A DNA stretch of 64,000 bases, from contig JAXLYE010000003.1 of assembly GCA_046351595.1 (NCBI GenBank), positions 372,001 through 436,000 of the forward strand. The letters are read 5' to 3'. Shown in pieces: positions 1 to 9,198 of this stretch. Source of the DNA: JAXLYE01 sp046351595 (GTDB taxonomy: Bacteria > Myxococcota_A > Polyangia > Palsa-1104 > JAEUJZ01). The notes below the pieces were generated by a model, which did not search any database, was not told where the DNA came from, and saw only the letters and a list, made by a program, of their open reading frames with translations. A program made the translations under genes and the position numbers. Position 1 is the first letter of the stretch. The number at the start of each line of letters is the position of its first letter.

Positions 1-3000
1 GAGCGAGAGGATCGAGAGGAACTCGAGCGGCGAGTTCTTGGCCGGCGTGGCATCGGCCAGGTAGATGCCGGTGCCGCCGGTGCTCTTGCGGACGAGATGC
101 GCGCGAAGGTAGAGCTGCCAGGCGATGTAGCTGCCTTCTTGCGGTGAACCTAGGAACCGCGGCTCGCCGCCCTCGCGCGAGCCCGCGGTCCACAGGTTCT
201 TTCCGATGTGGCTCTCGTCGTAGCCGAGGAAGTCGATGCCGAGCTTCTCCCAGAAGATGCCGGGGTCCGGCTCCTGCCCGACGGGCGGGACCGCCCACTT
301 CGCCGCGAAGCCTTCTTCCCGTTCTTCGAGGATCGCTTCCTTGCGCTCGGTGCCGGCCATTCCCTTGAGCTGCAGGCGGAGCTTGCGAAGCTCCTCGGCT
401 TGCTCGTCGTCCAGCTTCCCGGCCTTCTCTTTCTTCTCGAGCGACTCGATGCGCCGCTCGGTCTCGCGGACCTTGAGCACCAGCTCGCGCTGGACCGCGG
501 GCACGGAGCGGACGACCTCCAGGATCTCAGGCAGCGCGAGTTGCGTGCGCGGGAGCGCGGAGTACGTGACGATCACGATGTCGTAGAGGCCCGCTTGAAA
601 GCGCTGCCACTTCGCGGCGCGTATCTCCGGCGTGTCCGGCTCGCTCACCAGCTCGCCCTTCTTGGGTCCGCGGGAGATGACCTTGGCCCGCGCGCCGATG
701 ATCGCGTAGCGGAAGTCGGGGAGGACGCGCTCGATCTCGCGCGCCCAATTGAAGACCAGGCTGTTCGGCGCAGCGATGACCACGCGCCGCGCGAGCCCCT
801 GCTGCTTCGCCAGCGCGACCGCGCCGAGCAGCGTGCGCGTCTTGCCGAGGCCCACATCAAAGAAGCAGCCGCCGCCCCGGTTCTCGACGAGTCGACGCAC
901 CGCGGCGTTCTGGTAGGGCCACAGCGGGTACTCGTTGTTCCAGCGCGCGATGGCCACCGGCTCGGGGCTATACGCGGGCGTCACCCAGCCGCGAAAGATC
1001 CGGTTGTGCGCCTCGGCGATCACGGCTTGGTGTTCAGGGTGCTTCTCGATCCACTGGATGAAGTGCTCTTTGAACTGCGCGGCATACTGCGTCCGCTTCT
1101 CTTCGAGATTCTCCTCCCGGCTGACGGAGGGCCGGAAGTAGGTCATGTCGTGGTTCAGGTAGCCCAGCGTCAGCCGGATCAGATCGGACTGGTGGGCCAC
1201 GTCGAGGTACTTCACGCCCACCAGCGTGAGGAAGGGGCCTTCCCGCTCGAGCGCGTAGTTCCCGCGTCCGCGGGTTACGTCGTTCACCCACGCCTCGACC
1301 ACCTGCAGCGGCAGCCACCCGAGCCGAGGCTCGACGTTGATCTCGGCGAAGGTAGCGGGCTTGATGGCGGCCAGAAGCTGGCTCGCCTGCACTGCGGCCA
1401 CCGCATCGCCGGCCTCGGCGCGCTCGCGCGCCCGGTCGTACTTGGGCCAGAGGTTGCCTGAGTAGTATTGGTCCTTGGGCAGAAGAGGCGAGGTGCCGCC
1501 CGGGTCCTCACACCACCCCGCGTTGTGCAGCGCCGTCAGCGCGTCGCTCGGGGTGACGGCTCCGCCCATCTCGTGCTGCTTCTTGACCAGCTCGTCGAGG
1601 CTCAGCGACCGCGAGCGCCGCCACAGCCAGTGCGCGAGCGTCGGGATATCCTCGACCGAGCCGGGGTAGCGCTCCTCGTATTTCGGCGGCGAGGCCAGCT
1701 CCGTGATGAGCGTGCCCCCTGCAAAGACGTTGGCGAGCGTCGCCAGCTCGGGCGCCGACTTGGCGTACTTCAGATCCTCGCGCCGCTGCTCGGGCGACTG
1801 CGCGAACCAGGCGGTCAGATCATGGTGCAGCTCGGGGTACGCCGAGGCCGCCCGCGCAGTCGACTCGATGTCGCCGCGAGCAATCAGCGCCAGGTACGCC
1901 GCGACGCGGCGCGCGAGCGCGAGGGCGTGCTCGGCATGCTCGGGCAGCTCGACGCGCTTCTTCTTCTCGGGCCGTCGCTGCGGAGTGACAGCGCAGTCCC
2001 GACACAAGTCGCGCTCCTCCAGCGCCGGCAGCCCCTGGAACGTGCCGCGGACCTGATAGCCCCAGCGCGGTGCGCGCCCCTGCTCGTCGTCATCGCCCTC
2101 CTGGCCGACCTCGCGGCCGAGCACATGCTCGGGCGTGACCTTGAAATAGCGCCCATCCAGAATGAACTGATCGGCATCCGGGACCGTGGGTATGGACCCG
2201 CCACGGCTGCGCAGGAACACGAGATCCGTGACGAGCAGCGCGCCGGGGAACAGGCTCTTTCCGTCTTCTGTCTCGGAGGGCAGCCGGAACGCGCCCATCA
2301 GGTGAGCGCGCAGCAGCACCCGCTCGCGCAGCGCGCGAAGGGAGGGGCCGGTGCCCGACATGAAACCCGAAGGGATCAAGAAGACCCCGACCCCGTTGGG
2401 CCGCAGCATGTCGATGCCGCGCCGGATCTGGTAGGCGTAGGCGCGCGTCTCGCCGTAGCCCTTCTCGCGGTCGATGCTGGCGTAGCGCCCGCGCACCCCG
2501 TAGGGCGGGTTGCTGACGACCAGATCGTAGGTGCCGGATAGGTGCTTGTTGTCGAGCACCCACTGCTCGAGCGGCGAGTTGACGACGGTGATGTCCGGCC
2601 GGACGGCGGCGAGCAGGCTCGCGCTCACCTTGCTCAGCTCGATCGCCGTCCATCGCATCTGCGGCCACACCTCCGGCCTGAAGGCATGGATGAGCCGCCC
2701 GATCCCGGCGCTCGGCTCCAGCACGCGGATGAGCCCCTCCGAGTTCGTCAGCTCGGATTGGAAGGGAAGGAGCGCCTGCGCGATGGCGTTCGCCACGAAC
2801 TCGGGCGTGTAGTATTCGTGGATCAGTGCCTTCTTCTCAGGCACCCAATCGGGAGGGAGCGACCCCGCCGCCCTCTTGATCGAGAGCCCGCCCCAGCCCG
2901 TGTAGCGGCGGAGCTTGGCGCGGTCCGTGTCATCGAGCGTCTGCTTGCTCGTGAGGATCTGGATCGCCTCGACGTTCGCAAGGGTCCGCTCGGCCTCGCT

Positions 3001-3384
3001 GCGCAGCTCGTAGCTCTCAGGCGGTGGTGCGCTGGCACTGAGCGGGCGCACCCGCCCGGTGAAGTCGATCGCCGCCTGCTCACGCTGCTGGCCGCTGATG
3101 GCAGCGCCGATGGAGATCAGGAGCGCCCGGTTACGCTCGAACCAGGCCACCTCTTCCGGCGGCCGAAGGCGCTCGATCGCGCTGCGGAGCTGGGTGTGTG
3201 CAATCTCGGCCCGCGTCCGGTCGCTGTCGCCGTTGATGACCGGCAGGCGCCCCAGGATCCGCTGGAGCCCATCCGAGAAGACCCGCAGCCGGCTCTGATT
3301 CGTCTCGAACCAGGGCGTCAGCTCATAGCCCTGCGCGCGAGCCTTGCCGACGATCTCGTCGCGGACCAGATCGAGCGCGCTCAT
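1..3384 (-). CDS. N6-adenine DNA methyltransferase fused to SNF2-type helicase (DarB-like), 3' end outside window
   Basis: I translated this frame by hand; it stays open from an ATG at 3384 to the left edge, so at least 1128 residues are present and the C-terminus is missing. Near residue 160 there is a YTGWGGL segment, then YYTPEF, then an SAM-binding motif LEPSAGIG (about 221) and the catalytic NPPYG (about 290), which mark a gamma-class adenine methylase. A Walker A motif, GLGKT, lies near 842 and a DExH-like DESH near 1054, marking an SF2/SNF2 helicase. This order is known from phage P1 DarB and the large methylase-helicases of plasmids and integrative elements, where the role is antirestriction or DNA processing; that role is inference here. 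The start overlaps the stop of the upstream gene (ATGA), so translation is probably coupled. No restriction nuclease is visible in the part that is present. Confidence 0.85.
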   Translation of the reverse strand, partial: MSALDLVRDEIVGKARAQGYELTPWFETNQSRLRVFSDGLQRILGRLPVINGDSDRTRAEIAHTQLRSAIERLRPPEEVAWFERNRALLISIGAAISGQQREQAAIDFTGRVRPLSASAPPPESYELRSEAERTLANVEAIQILTSKQTLDDTDRAKLRRYTGWGGLSIKRAAGSLPPDWVPEKKALIHEYYTPEFVANAIAQALLPFQSELTNSEGLIRVLEPSAGIGRLIHAFRPEVWPQMRWTAIELSKVSASLLAAVRPDITVVNSPLEQWVLDNKHLSGTYDLVVSNPPYGVRGRYASIDREKGYGETRAYAYQIRRGIDMLRPNGVGVFLIPSGFMSGTGPSLRALRERVLLRAHLMGAFRLPSETEDGKSLFPGALLVTDLVFLRSRGGSIPTVPDADQFILDGRYFKVTPEHVLGREVGQEGDDDEQGRAPRWGYQVRGTFQGLPALEERDLCRDCAVTPQRRPEKKKRVELPEHAEHALALARRVAAYLALIARGDIESTARAASAYPELHHDLTAWFAQSPEQRREDLKYAKSAPELATLANVFAGGTLITELASPPKYEERYPGSVEDIPTLAHWLWRRSRSLSLDELVKKQHEMGGAVTPSDALTALHNAGWCEDPGGTSPLLPKDQYYSGNLWPKYDRARERAEAGDAVAAVQASQLLAAIKPATFAEINVEPRLGWLPLQVVEAWVNDVTRGRGNYALEREGPFLTLVGVKYLDVAHQSDLIRLTLGYLNHDMTYFRPSVSREENLEEKRTQYAAQFKEHFIQWIEKHPEHQAVIAEAHNRIFRGWVTPAYSPEPVAIARWNNEYPLWPYQNAAVRRLVENRGGGCFFDVGLGKTRTLLGAVALAKQQGLARRVVIAAPNSLVFNWAREIERVLPDFRYAIIGARAKVISRGPKKGELVSEPDTPEIRAAKWQRFQAGLYDIVIVTYSALPRTQLALPEILEVVRSVPAVQRELVLKVRETERRIESLEKKEKAGKLDDEQAEELRKLRLQLKGMAGTERKEAILEEREEGFAAKWAVPPVGQEPDPGIFWEKLGIDFLGYDESHIGKNLWTAGSREGGEPRFLGSPQEGSYIAWQLYLRAHLVRKSTGGTGIYLADATPAKNSPLEFLSILSL

Positions 3385-4745
3385 TTCGGCTTGTCTTCCG
3401 CGCTGGCTGCAGCGAAGAGGTTGGCAAGCTCCTCCGCTTCAGCGTCGCTGAGCACGGGCTGAGGTGGTGCCTTGTCCGCCTGCTTCTTCTCCGCCGCGGC
3501 CTTCGGCTTGCGGCCCCGCTTGGTCTGTTCGCCGGCTGGCGGCGCCTCGGCGGGTGCGCCTGCAGGTGCCTTCTCCTTCGATGCAGAGCCCTTCTTCGTC
3601 TCCTTGCAGCCGCAGTCCTTCCCATCCTTCGGCTTGCCGGTTTCATCCAGTTCCTGCCCGCTCTCCTTCCACTTGCCGTCGACCCCCCAGATCCGGCCGT
3701 TGTAGGAGATCCGGGCGAGCGGCTTTCCATCCAGCCGCACCCGACCTGCGGTCGGCGGGAAGTTCCCGCCACCGAGCCCGTTGCCATCAACGAACGCGAG
3801 GACGAGCGCCCGGGCTGCGCCGAGCGTCCCGACCGGGAACGTGCGGGCGGGAATCCGCATCGTCGCCCGGTTGCGGCCATCCGGATCGGTAGAGGCCGCG
3901 AAGTCCGGGTTGGGCACCGCCTCGACCGTCACCATCAGGCTGCCCGCCATGCCGGTCTGTGGCAGATCCGCAGGCGGCTCCCACGCCGGACGAGCGGGCT
4001 CCCTCTTCGACTCCGCCTTGGGCTGCTTCTCCTTGCTGGCCTTCTTCTCTTTGGGCGCCTTCTCCTTCGGCGGCTTCTCGGCCTTCGGCGCCTTTTCCTT
4101 GGGAGGCTTCTTCTCTTTCGGAGGCTTCTTCTGTTTGGGCGGCGGCGGCTCCGGCAGCTCGTCGGGGCGCAGCTTCAGACCGACCGCGCCGAGTGGCTTC
4201 TCATAGAGCCCGGGCTGCTTGCTCTCGCGCCGGGCTCGCCGGATCTCTTCGTACTTGGCGACCGCGGCCTCGTGCTTGGTCTTGATCTCCTGCAGCAGCG
4301 CCCGGAGCTTCTGCAGCCGCTGCGCTTTCGCAGCGGTCCACCCGCCGGTCTGAAGGAGCTTCACGGCCGCGCCGCGGACGCGATCGAAGGACGCCGCGAG
4401 CCGCTCGGCCTCCTTGCGCGCATTGGCGAGCGGCGCGACCTCGCGGAGGTTCTCCGGCGCGATGAAGTCGCCACGCTTGGCGCCTTTGGGAGGCCGGGCG
4501 AGCCTCTTTCCGAGGTCCTGGCCCGCCCCCACGCTGGGCACGATGGTCTTGCCGTCACACGAACAAGTCGCCTTGGCCGTGTCCTGCGCGCTCTGTCCGT
4601 TCCGCCACTCGGCGATCCACACCTCGCGCAGGGCCTTCACCAAGTCCTCGTCGAGGGCGGCGCCCGGGTACAGGTTGCGGATGTGCTGAAACAGATCGGC
4701 CCAGAACTGCGCTGGAGGCAGCTTGTCGAGGCGACTCTTCCACAT
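3381..4745 (-). CDS. hypothetical Lys/Pro-rich linker protein, 454 aa
   Basis: I do not recognise this family. Residues 1-190 look helical and charged, with a possible metal site TCSCDG near 62. Residues about 195-245 are a low-complexity run of KPPKEK/KAPKEK units. A compact segment (about 265-350) containing GRNRATMRIPARTFPVG follows, and the tail is again Lys/Ala/Pro rich. The basic tract could bind nucleic acid, which is inference. The start codon overlaps the stop of the J-domain gene by one base and its own stop overlaps the start of the methylase-helicase, so it is an integral member of the operon. Confidence 0.6.
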   Translation of the reverse strand: MWKSRLDKLPPAQFWADLFQHIRNLYPGAALDEDLVKALREVWIAEWRNGQSAQDTAKATCSCDGKTIVPSVGAGQDLGKRLARPPKGAKRGDFIAPENLREVAPLANARKEAERLAASFDRVRGAAVKLLQTGGWTAAKAQRLQKLRALLQEIKTKHEAAVAKYEEIRRARRESKQPGLYEKPLGAVGLKLRPDELPEPPPPKQKKPPKEKKPPKEKAPKAEKPPKEKAPKEKKASKEKQPKAESKREPARPAWEPPADLPQTGMAGSLMVTVEAVPNPDFAASTDPDGRNRATMRIPARTFPVGTLGAARALVLAFVDGNGLGGGNFPPTAGRVRLDGKPLARISYNGRIWGVDGKWKESGQELDETGKPKDGKDCGCKETKKGSASKEKAPAGAPAEAPPAGEQTKRGRKPKAAAEKKQADKAPPQPVLSDAEAEELANLFAAASAEDKPK

Positions 4746-5233
4746 CAGCGTGCCCCCCTTCGCGCCCGGCCGCTAAAGCGCGCCCGGAGTCCCTGGATCT
4801 TCGAGTGCAGAAACTCGCCCGTCACATCGAGCAGGTCCGCGCCCAGCTCCGCGGCGACATCGATCGCCTGCTCGCGCAGCGCCGTGACCTGAGTGGCGCG
4901 GCGGTCCTTCTCCGTGACCGGAAGCTGCGCCCGGCACCGTCCGCACGTCGCGACCTTGGACTCCGGGATCACGGGCACGTCGTTGTGCGCGCCGCAGCTC
5001 GGGCAGAGCACCCACCCTCGCCGCCGCAGGAATACGTTCAGCTCCGCGTCGTACGCGGTGCGCCGCTCGGGATCGATCAGCGTCTGGTACGCCTCGCCGA
5101 TGGCAAGAAACAGGGTGGCGTCGCCGCTCGCCCCGTCGGGGTGGAACTGCCGCGCGAGCTTCCGGTAGGCGCTCTTAATCTGCTCAGGAGTCGCAGACTG
5201 CGGAATCCAGAGATCGCGATAGAAGAACTTCAT
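4745..5233 (-). CDS. J-domain protein with C-terminal zinc ribbon
   Basis: The first 65 residues form a J domain with HPD at residues 31-33, preceded by the usual helix II (IKSAYRKLARQF). This domain normally stimulates an Hsp70 ATPase. Residues about 76-105 carry CPSCG and CGRC, a four-cysteine zinc ribbon. There is no G/F-rich or substrate-binding region, so this is a short J-protein (162 aa) that probably recruits an Hsp70 to a specific partner. It abuts the upstream gene exactly (TAG then ATG) and overlaps the next by one base. No DnaK is encoded here, so a chromosomal Hsp70 would be needed. Finding a J-protein next to a methylase-helicase is unusual. Confidence 0.85.
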   Translation of the reverse strand: MKFFYRDLWIPQSATPEQIKSAYRKLARQFHPDGASGDATLFLAIGEAYQTLIDPERRTAYDAELNVFLRRRGWVLCPSCGAHNDVPVIPESKVATCGRCRAQLPVTEKDRRATQVTALREQAIDVAAELGADLLDVTGEFLHSKIQGLRARFSGRARRGAR

Positions 5234-7009
5234 CTACTTACCCCTCCGGCTGAGGAGCATCGTCCTGATGGCCGGGTTGAAGAACAGGAACGCCCCGAAC
5301 GCCTCGAGCGCGGTGCCGTCTTTGAGCAGCTTGCGCGCGGTCTCCGGATCCATCTTCGGAGGCGCCACGAGCACCTCGTCGAGCTGGCCCACCTGGCTCA
5401 CCAGCGGCGTCGGGATCGGCCCGTCCGGATCGGCCAGCATCTTGCTGGCCATCGCGTTCACCAGCAGCTCTTGAATGTGCTCACCGACCGGGGCCGGATC
5501 CGGCGCAGTCGGCGCCGCCGACGCCGGTGGACGGTTCGGCTCGGGCTTGGCCTCCGGGGTTGGCTTCGGAATGACGGCCGCTGCCCGGTCTGGAGCTGCG
5601 GCAGGGATCGCCTTTGACGTGCTCGCTGATGGCTCCGCACTGGACTGTGCTGCGATTGAATTAGCGAGCGGTGCGCCTCTGGCGGGCTCACTCGGTGCCT
5701 TGACCTGGCGCTGAGTCGGCGCCGGAGGCTCGGCTTTGACATCAGGCGCCGGCTTGGGGCTTCCAGGATCCGCAGCGGACGGTCGCGGAGCCGTCGCTGA
5801 CGAGGGCTGTTCCTTGCTCAGACAACACCGCTTGTACTTCCTGCCGCTGCCACAGGGGCACGGAGCATTGCGAGGAACCGTGGGTACCGGCGGCGGTGTT
5901 GTCTCCGAGCGCGCGGGATGGGCAGCGACCGCCTTCTGAACTCCGTTCGATGGTGGCGGGGGATCGGCGGGTCGCGGCGGCTCGGCGGCCAGCTCAGCGA
6001 GCACAAGCTGCCGTTTCCGCTCCGCGGCCAGCTCCGCCTCCATGCGATCCCGCTCTGCGCGCAGGCGCTCGGTCTCGGCCAGCAGCTCGGCAACGCTGGG
6101 CTGTCCAGCCGCAGGCAACGCCGGCACGGACGAGGCAGAGGCTGTGCTGATCGCGGGCGCAGCAGCCGGGGCAGAGGAGGCCGGGCTCGTGCTGGCGGGC
6201 TTGTCGGCGAGGTTCGCCTTGACGGGCGTTGCATCGTCTTCCGCCTTCGGTCTGGGCCGAGAGTCGCGCTGGAGCGCCGAGACGCCGATGTCGCGGATCG
6301 CCCCGACCACGCTGTTCAGCACCGGCGAGTAGTCGATCGGCGGCGGCGGGGTCGCGGCTCTCTGGGAAGCGGCCTTCTCCAGCTCCGCCACGCGCCCCAG
6401 CCCCTCCTGGATCTTCTCGATGAGCGCGAGGTTGCGCTCGGACATGGCCAGGGTCTGGTTCTGGACCCGGTACATAGCCTCCGACTGATCGCGCACCTCC
6501 AGCCGGTGCGCCCGGTTCAGCAAGTACCCTTCGACCAGCTCCTTGTTGACCGCGGCCCGCCGCGCGAGCTTCTGCTCCTTGGCGGTTAGATTGAGGGCGA
6601 TCTCGCGCTTCTTGGCCTCGATGCGCGTGGCCTTCAGGCTGCCGTCGGCGTCGTCCTCGTTCTCAGCCTCGGCGTCCCTGCTGGCCAAAAGGGCTACCAG
6701 CTCCGCATCAGAGGCTCCCTCGGGCGTGTCACAGACCTCCGAGGGATAGCTCAGGTGCGCGACGACGAGTGACTTGCCGCCGACGTGAGGGATCACCACA
6801 TGACCCTGCGCGTCGCGGCAGTAGTGGATCATCCAGGCGCCCGCCTTCGCCCCCACGGGCCACTCAAACGGGTTGACCTTGAGGGCGCGATCGGAAGGGA
6901 CGCGGAGGGTTACGCCGCTCTCGCTGACACGCTCGCAGAAGTAGAAGCCGGCATCCGAAGGGCAGTGCCTTGCTACGACTGCATCAAATGGCTCCGATAC
7001 TCCGGCCAT
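5234..7009 (-). CDS. SEC-C zinc-binding motif protein with coiled coil, 591 aa
   Basis: Residues about 1-100 are a compact domain I do not recognise. Residues about 120-220 are charged and helical, likely a coiled coil. After that come long Pro/Ala-rich linkers interrupted near residues 380-400 by a SEC-C motif (PCPCGSGRKYKRCC), the zinc-binding module known from the SecA C-terminus and many nucleic-acid or chaperone-linked proteins. The C-terminal 90 residues are again ordered. No enzyme signature is seen. Its stop directly abuts the J-domain gene start, so the two are co-translated. A role as scaffold or adaptor is inference. Confidence 0.7.
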   Translation of the reverse strand: MAGVSEPFDAVVARHCPSDAGFYFCERVSESGVTLRVPSDRALKVNPFEWPVGAKAGAWMIHYCRDAQGHVVIPHVGGKSLVVAHLSYPSEVCDTPEGASDAELVALLASRDAEAENEDDADGSLKATRIEAKKREIALNLTAKEQKLARRAAVNKELVEGYLLNRAHRLEVRDQSEAMYRVQNQTLAMSERNLALIEKIQEGLGRVAELEKAASQRAATPPPPIDYSPVLNSVVGAIRDIGVSALQRDSRPRPKAEDDATPVKANLADKPASTSPASSAPAAAPAISTASASSVPALPAAGQPSVAELLAETERLRAERDRMEAELAAERKRQLVLAELAAEPPRPADPPPPSNGVQKAVAAHPARSETTPPPVPTVPRNAPCPCGSGRKYKRCCLSKEQPSSATAPRPSAADPGSPKPAPDVKAEPPAPTQRQVKAPSEPARGAPLANSIAAQSSAEPSASTSKAIPAAAPDRAAAVIPKPTPEAKPEPNRPPASAAPTAPDPAPVGEHIQELLVNAMASKMLADPDGPIPTPLVSQVGQLDEVLVAPPKMDPETARKLLKDGTALEAFGAFLFFNPAIRTMLLSRRGK

Positions 7010-7071
7010 GAAAAATCATTCGGCCAGAGCGGGAGATCCTGTCAAAGCTATTTTGCAAATTAACAGAACGG

Positions 7072-7626
7072 CTATCGTTTCTGCCGGCTGGTCGGAAGGT
7101 GCTTCAGGCTGCCTACTGGCAAGTTCGACTGCTTGATCTCATAGGGGATGACTTGGATGAAGCTGCCCTCTTCATCCAGGTGCGGGTGCGGATAAATCCG
7201 TGAGACAAAACGTATTTTGTAGTGGGTAGCCAGCGGGACCGATGGCGGCTCAAACGGGTTCAATAAGAAGAACTCGTCCGTCGTGCGCTTTCTAAAGAAA
7301 GTAAGCCGGGTTCGGTCGCGGCCTAGTGCGTCTTTTCCAGCGAGGACGATTGGGAGCCAGAGGTAGCGATCCCCAACCCAGAGGCCGGTCTGGTATCCGA
7401 CGGCATTGGGCGGTGCGTGCTGGCGCACGAGCTGCTCGAACTCGCGCAGCCAGGGCGCGAACTGTGTCGGTATGCTCCGCTCGTAGAGCTTGCGAGCCCG
7501 GTTCTGCTGCTTGGTCTCGTCAGAGGCTGCTTCGCGTCGACACCGATCGCTACAATATATTGAATCTGAACGCTTTTGCTCGCCAATTGGATTCGGGCAG
7601 CGCCGACACAACACCGTCGTGCTCAT
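7072..7626 (-). CDS. zinc-finger hypothetical protein, first gene of the methylase-helicase operon
   Basis: The N-terminus carries a treble-clef-like cysteine cluster (LCRRC, then YCSDRC), followed by about 150 residues with no family I recognise. The ATG at 7626 is preferred over 7632 because a GGGGGG Shine-Dalgarno-like run lies six bases before it and only adjacent to the other. It is 184 aa and precedes the SEC-C gene by 62 bases on the same strand, so it probably heads the operon. A DNA- or protein-binding accessory role is inference. Confidence 0.6.
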   Translation of the reverse strand: MSTTVLCRRCPNPIGEQKRSDSIYCSDRCRREAASDETKQQNRARKLYERSIPTQFAPWLREFEQLVRQHAPPNAVGYQTGLWVGDRYLWLPIVLAGKDALGRDRTRLTFFRKRTTDEFFLLNPFEPPSVPLATHYKIRFVSRIYPHPHLDEEGSFIQVIPYEIKQSNLPVGSLKHLPTSRQKR

Positions 7627-7757
7627 AGTCATCCCCCCATGACTGCACGGCCAGGTTAGAGCGTCCTCCCACCGAGCGCAAGACCCTCTAAAAAAGCTGG
7701 CGTTATCGAGGTATGCAGACCGGTATCCGTACTGCAGCCGCCGGGTACCCGCACCCG

Positions 7758-7914
7758 AGCCGTACCGAGGTTGTCCCTTTAGCCGCTTTGCAGCCGTACG
7801 CTAGACGCCGCGTAGCCGTACGCAAAACGATCGGTGAAGCTATGTGGTTATGGACCCTTATAGAGGGACCTTAGATCGAAAACGGTACGGCTATGGTACG
7901 GCTACAGGACGGCT
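7758..7914. promoter_or_regulatory. cluster of AGCCGTAC / GTACGGCT repeats upstream of the methylase-helicase operon
   Basis: The octamer AGCCGTAC occurs at 7758-7765, 7792-7799 and 7814-7821, and its reverse complement at 7885-7892 and 7896-7903, with a partial copy (ACGGCT) at 7909-7914. Forward copies lie left and reverse copies right of an A/T-richer centre (7822-7880), giving an overall inverted layout. The 402-base gap 7627-8028 contains no convincing gene. It sits directly upstream of the minus-strand operon, so an operator array is the simplest reading. An iteron-type origin or partition site cannot be excluded. Confidence 0.5.
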
Positions 7915-8028
7915 CGCGGATGTTTGCAGGTCGCCTACCGGACGCCTCCGGTACGAGCGAAGGTCCGGCTGTGGGACGGCTGCAGGACTGGCTCGGTCGC
8001 GGGCGTTGAGCGGGGCGGCGCTCAAACC

Positions 8029-8406
8029 CTAATCCAGCACGCAGACCTTGAGCGCCCACTCCTCGGTCTGCGCGCGCTCCTTGCACTTCAAGCTGGGGTG
8101 GCGCTCCTGGCAGTCCTGATCGGTCGCGCAGATCAGGGTGCAGTGCGCTTCCTCGGGGGCGTCTGGCGGGACGTAGCAGAAGGTGTCTTCGGGGCAGCCG
8201 GACTTGTCCGCCGGACCCGGCTGGGCGCAGCGCTCCACGCACTGCGCCCGATCGCTCTGCCCCTTGCCGCACGTCAGCGTGCCGGGGCAGGACTTGTCGC
8301 TGCTGCACAGCTTGTTGATCGCCGACGCGGTGTCGTCCTGGGTGGTGCAGCCGGTCGAGACAACCAGCGAGGCCAGGAGCCAGGCTGTCGCAAGCATCCG
8401 TCGCAT
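8029..8406 (-). CDS. small Cys-rich lipoprotein, 125 aa
   Basis: The ATG at 8406 follows an AAGGAG Shine-Dalgarno. The first 20 residues are a lipoprotein signal ending in VSTGC, so the mature protein should be lipidated and exported. About twelve cysteines in the remaining sequence imply several disulfides. I do not recognise the fold; similar short Cys-rich lipoproteins are common in myxobacteria. It lies alone, downstream of the toxin-immunity operon and separated from it by a hairpin. Confidence 0.75.
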   Translation of the reverse strand: MRRMLATAWLLASLVVSTGCTTQDDTASAINKLCSSDKSCPGTLTCGKGQSDRAQCVERCAQPGPADKSGCPEDTFCYVPPDAPEEAHCTLICATDQDCQERHPSLKCKERAQTEEWALKVCVLD

Positions 8407-8573
8407 GGATTCTCCTTGTCGGTGAGTGTGGTCTGCTTGCCGGGCCTTCTCGGTGAGTCTCTCAGCGCCAGCAGGGCTAGATGTGCGCAATCTCGCAGAA
8501 CCACTGCCTGCTGTCCAGGCAGTGCCCTAATTACCTGTGCCTCCCTAGGGAATTTTACTAGGGGAAAAGCCCT

Positions 8574-8600
8574 AAGGACGCGAGCCCCGATCGCGTCCTT
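8574..8600 (-). terminator. hairpin terminator after the Imm26 gene
   Basis: A perfect 10-bp stem (AAGGACGCGA / TCGCGTCCTT) encloses a 7-base loop. On the minus strand it lies about 60 bases after the Imm26 stop and is followed a few bases later by TTTT, a reasonable intrinsic terminator for the toxin-immunity operon. Confidence 0.6.
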
Positions 8601-8660
8601 GAACCCAGGCTAGGCAAGTTCAAGAGGGGCGTTCGACGGGCCAGTGAGAGGGGCATGCTG

Positions 8661-9197
8661 TCAGCGAGCGCTCTTTGCCGCTACTGGCGCTGAATGGAAT
8701 GCCTGCAAGCGAGTAATGCCGTGCTCACGTTCGTAGAGGGCACGATCCAATCCAGAGGAAAGGGCGGCATGTCCTGCCAAGGCATTGCTGAAGTGTTTGT
8801 TCGCTTCTTGCGCCGTGGTCGGGTACTGCCTGCTGATGCCGTTCAGCGTTGGATCATCCCCAGAATACTCGACCAGCCTGAAACCTCCCGACCACTGCTC
8901 CTGAAGTGTAGGAACGGGCCATCTGGCTCTATCCCAGTCGTCTAAATGGCCTAGAATGGTCCACTCGCCTTTGAGCAGACCCATGTCTCCAAATCGCGCG
9001 ATCAGCACCGCCTGCTGAGGGGCGAGCCCTTGCGTCGCCTCCAGCTTAGGCACTTGGGAGTGCCTCGGCTCAAAGAAATAACCCAAACAAATCCCTGACT
9101 TGCACCGCGCGATCACGCCAAGGCCATAGCCGCCTCGCTCGGCGAGCGGAACGGCGATCCAGCATCCTTCATTGTACGGCTTCTTCCGCGATGCCAT
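8661..9197 (-). CDS. Imm26-type immunity protein
   Basis: The 178-aa protein has the Imm26 layout as I know it: an N-terminal YNEGCWIAVPLAERGGYGLGVIAR strand pair (quoted only in part here), LGYFFEPRH, IARFGDMGLLKGEWTILG and a WP-containing segment before the middle. Imm26 proteins are cytoplasmic and neutralise toxins of polymorphic systems. The start lies one base after the stop of the toxin gene, the typical toxin-then-immunity arrangement. The C-terminal 50 residues are more variable. Direct binding to the neighbouring Tox-URI domain is inference from position. Confidence 0.85.
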   Translation of the reverse strand: MASRKKPYNEGCWIAVPLAERGGYGLGVIARCKSGICLGYFFEPRHSQVPKLEATQGLAPQQAVLIARFGDMGLLKGEWTILGHLDDWDRARWPVPTLQEQWSGGFRLVEYSGDDPTLNGISRQYPTTAQEANKHFSNALAGHAALSSGLDRALYEREHGITRLQAFHSAPVAAKSAR

Positions 9198-9198
9198 G

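Noticed and set aside
208..3462. Three consecutive + strand frames at the left edge
   Set aside because: They are shadows; the minus strand encodes the methylase-helicase with NPPYG and GLGKT.
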